Shown: piece by piece, positions 62,923-64,000 of the stretch | How the letters are laid out: each line of letters opens with the position of its first letter | Position numbering within the stretch: the first letter of the stretch is position 1 | Origin: Rathayibacter iranicus NCPPB 2253 = VKM Ac-1602 | GTDB taxonomy: Bacteria; Actinomycetota; Actinomycetes; Actinomycetales; Microbacteriaceae | Assembly: GCF_003149025.1 (NCBI RefSeq) | Contig: NZ_QGDV01000011.1 | Location: 1-64,000 of the forward strand | Direction: 5' to 3' | Length of the DNA: 64,000 nucleotides | Made by a program: the position numbers and the translations under genes | Notes under the pieces: generated by a model | The model's input: only the letters and a program-made list of their open reading frames with translations | Databases searched by the model: none | What the model was told of the DNA's origin: nothing

Positions 62923-63273
62923 TTATTCGCGAGCCGAGAGGACGCAGAACTCGTTGCCCTCCGGATCGGCCAGTACCACCCAGGAGCGCTCGCCCTGGCC
63001 GATGTCGACCTGCGTCGCACCGAGACCGACGAGCCGTGCCACTTCCGCCTCCTGGTCGTCCGGCACGAAGTCGAGGTGCAGCCGGTTCTTGAGCGTCTTC
63101 CGCTCGGGGACGTCGAGGAAAAGCAGGCTGGGGCCGCGGCCGGAGGGGGCGAGCAGCTCGATCCCGTCGTCGTCCTCGTCGACGAGGTCCCAGCCGAGCG
63201 CCTTCTGCCACCAGTGCCCGAGGGTGCGGAAGTCGGTGCAGTCGACGATGATCTCTTCGAGACGGAGGGCCAT
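62923..63273 (-). CDS. VOC-family (glyoxalase-like) protein 2
   Basis: A 116-residue VOC protein: IIVDCTDFRTLGHWWQKALGW at the start, KNRLHLDFVPDDQEAEVARL in the middle and VVLADPEGNEFCVLS at the end. This is the Glyoxalase_6-like subgroup. Unrelated in sequence detail to the VOC protein at 61 kb. Substrate unknown. Confidence 0.88.
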   Translation of the reverse strand: MALRLEEIIVDCTDFRTLGHWWQKALGWDLVDEDDDGIELLAPSGRGPSLLFLDVPERKTLKNRLHLDFVPDDQEAEVARLVGLGATQVDIGQGERSWVVLADPEGNEFCVLSARE

Positions 63274-63423
63274 TCCTCGACGCTATTGCGCTCAGGGCCC
63301 GTCGGGGAAGGGCGCACCAGGGTCCTCGGTGTGCCGAATCGGCACGATCAGTGGCGTGAGTGGAGTGGGAGCGGCATCGTCAGTCTGGGCAACGGCAACG
63401 TCCGCCCGGAGAGAAGGATCCGC

Positions 63424-64000
63424 ATGAGCACCGCCCGTGAGCCCACCGCCCGTGAGCACTGGGAGGCTCGCTACGCTGACTCCGAACGCATCTGGTCGGG
63501 CCAGCCGAACGCTGCGCTCGTCGCGCTCGTCGGTGAGCTGCCGCCCGCGCGGGTGCTCGACCTTGGAGCGGGAGAGGGCGCGGACGCTCTCTGGCTCGCC
63601 GCCCTCGGCTGGCGGGTGACCGGCCTCGATCTCTCCGAGACCGCTCTCGTCAGGGCGCGGGAGGCGGCGGCGAAGCAGGGTGCCGACGTCGTCTTCGTCC
63701 AGGCGGACCTCGCAGGGGAATGGCCGGTGATGGGGCCGTTCGAGCTGGTCACCGCGAGTTTCCTGCACTCGATGGTCGAGTTCCCGCGCCTGGACGTCCT
63801 GCGCCGCGCGGCGTCCATCGTCGCGCCGGGCGGCCACCTCGCGGTCGTCTCGCACGCCGCGCCTCCGCCGTGGGCGAGTGGCGACGAGCATCGGCACGGC
63901 GCGATGCACCTGATGGGCCCGGAGGAGGAGTTCAAGGCGCTCGCGCTCGATCCGGCCGAGTGGACGCCGCGCGTGGTCGAGACCCGCGAACGCTCGGTGA
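63424..64000 (+). CDS. SAM-dependent methyltransferase (partial, runs off window)
   Basis: A class I methyltransferase, at least 192 residues visible. REHWEARYADSERIWSGQPN (TehB-like N-terminus), SAM motif LDLGAGEGADALWLAALGW, the acidic residue after it (VTGLDLSE), and APGGHLAVVSHA. AAGGA precedes ATG 63424. The C-terminal end is past the right edge. Substrate unknown. Confidence 0.88.
   Translation, partial: MSTAREPTAREHWEARYADSERIWSGQPNAALVALVGELPPARVLDLGAGEGADALWLAALGWRVTGLDLSETALVRAREAAAKQGADVVFVQADLAGEWPVMGPFELVTASFLHSMVEFPRLDVLRRAASIVAPGGHLAVVSHAAPPPWASGDEHRHGAMHLMGPEEEFKALALDPAEWTPRVVETRERSV

Overview
The window is a high-GC (mid to high 60s %) actinobacterial chromosome segment centred on the replication origin. 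Protein content and gene order (dnaA-dnaN-gnd-recF-DUF721-gyrB-gyrA on one side, rpmH-rnpA-yidD-yidC-jag-rsmG-parA-parB on the other) point to the family Microbacteriaceae. A Rathayibacter-like genus is my best guess, but that is inference and was not checked against a database.

Layout. 1-8.4 kb (minus): a truncated Fic protein, tRNA-Ala and tRNA-Ile, a DUF3566 membrane protein, gyrA, gyrB, a DciA-like protein and recF. 8.6-13 kb: gnd, dnaN, oriC with DnaA boxes, and dnaA. 13.2-18.3 kb (plus): rpmH to parB. Four parS sites lie between 16.4 and 21.3 kb, one of them over the parA start codon. 18.8-26.7 kb (minus): a D-Ala-D-Ala ligase-like gene, an aminotransferase, trxA, trxB, murJ and a DUF6049 protein. 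26.8-32.4 kb (plus): pcnA, rpsF-ssb-rpsR-rplI, dnaB and an S4-domain protein. A second dense cluster of DnaA-box-like sequences sits just upstream of dnaB.

32.4-64 kb is accessory. It holds two LLM flavin oxidoreductases and an aldo/keto reductase, then a two-gene module of a HipA-like kinase and a HIRAN-domain partner. Next comes a ROK-regulated sugar ABC importer followed by two D-tagatose 3-epimerase-family enzymes and a P-loop kinase, which looks like a rare-ketose/fructose uptake and catabolism operon. A PadR-controlled cluster encodes two FtsX/MacB-type ABC exporters, a Cys-rich lipoprotein and a peptidoglycan-binding membrane-fusion protein. It is followed by a Tat-exported M23 protein with a seven-repeat propeller, a DUF2243-CtaG pair, two AraC regulators around a lower-GC decayed gene, and a duplicated Tat-exported protein whose second copy is truncated. 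The right end carries an Asp23/Gls24 envelope-stress operon with a sigma-like protein, small proteins, two VOC proteins and a partial methyltransferase.

The first half is housekeeping and compact, with many 4-14 base stop/start overlaps. The second half carries the unusual material: the kinase/HIRAN pair, palindromic intergenic elements, decayed genes and local duplications. Starts were chosen from ribosome-binding sites and family lengths, and many differ from the longest open frame.
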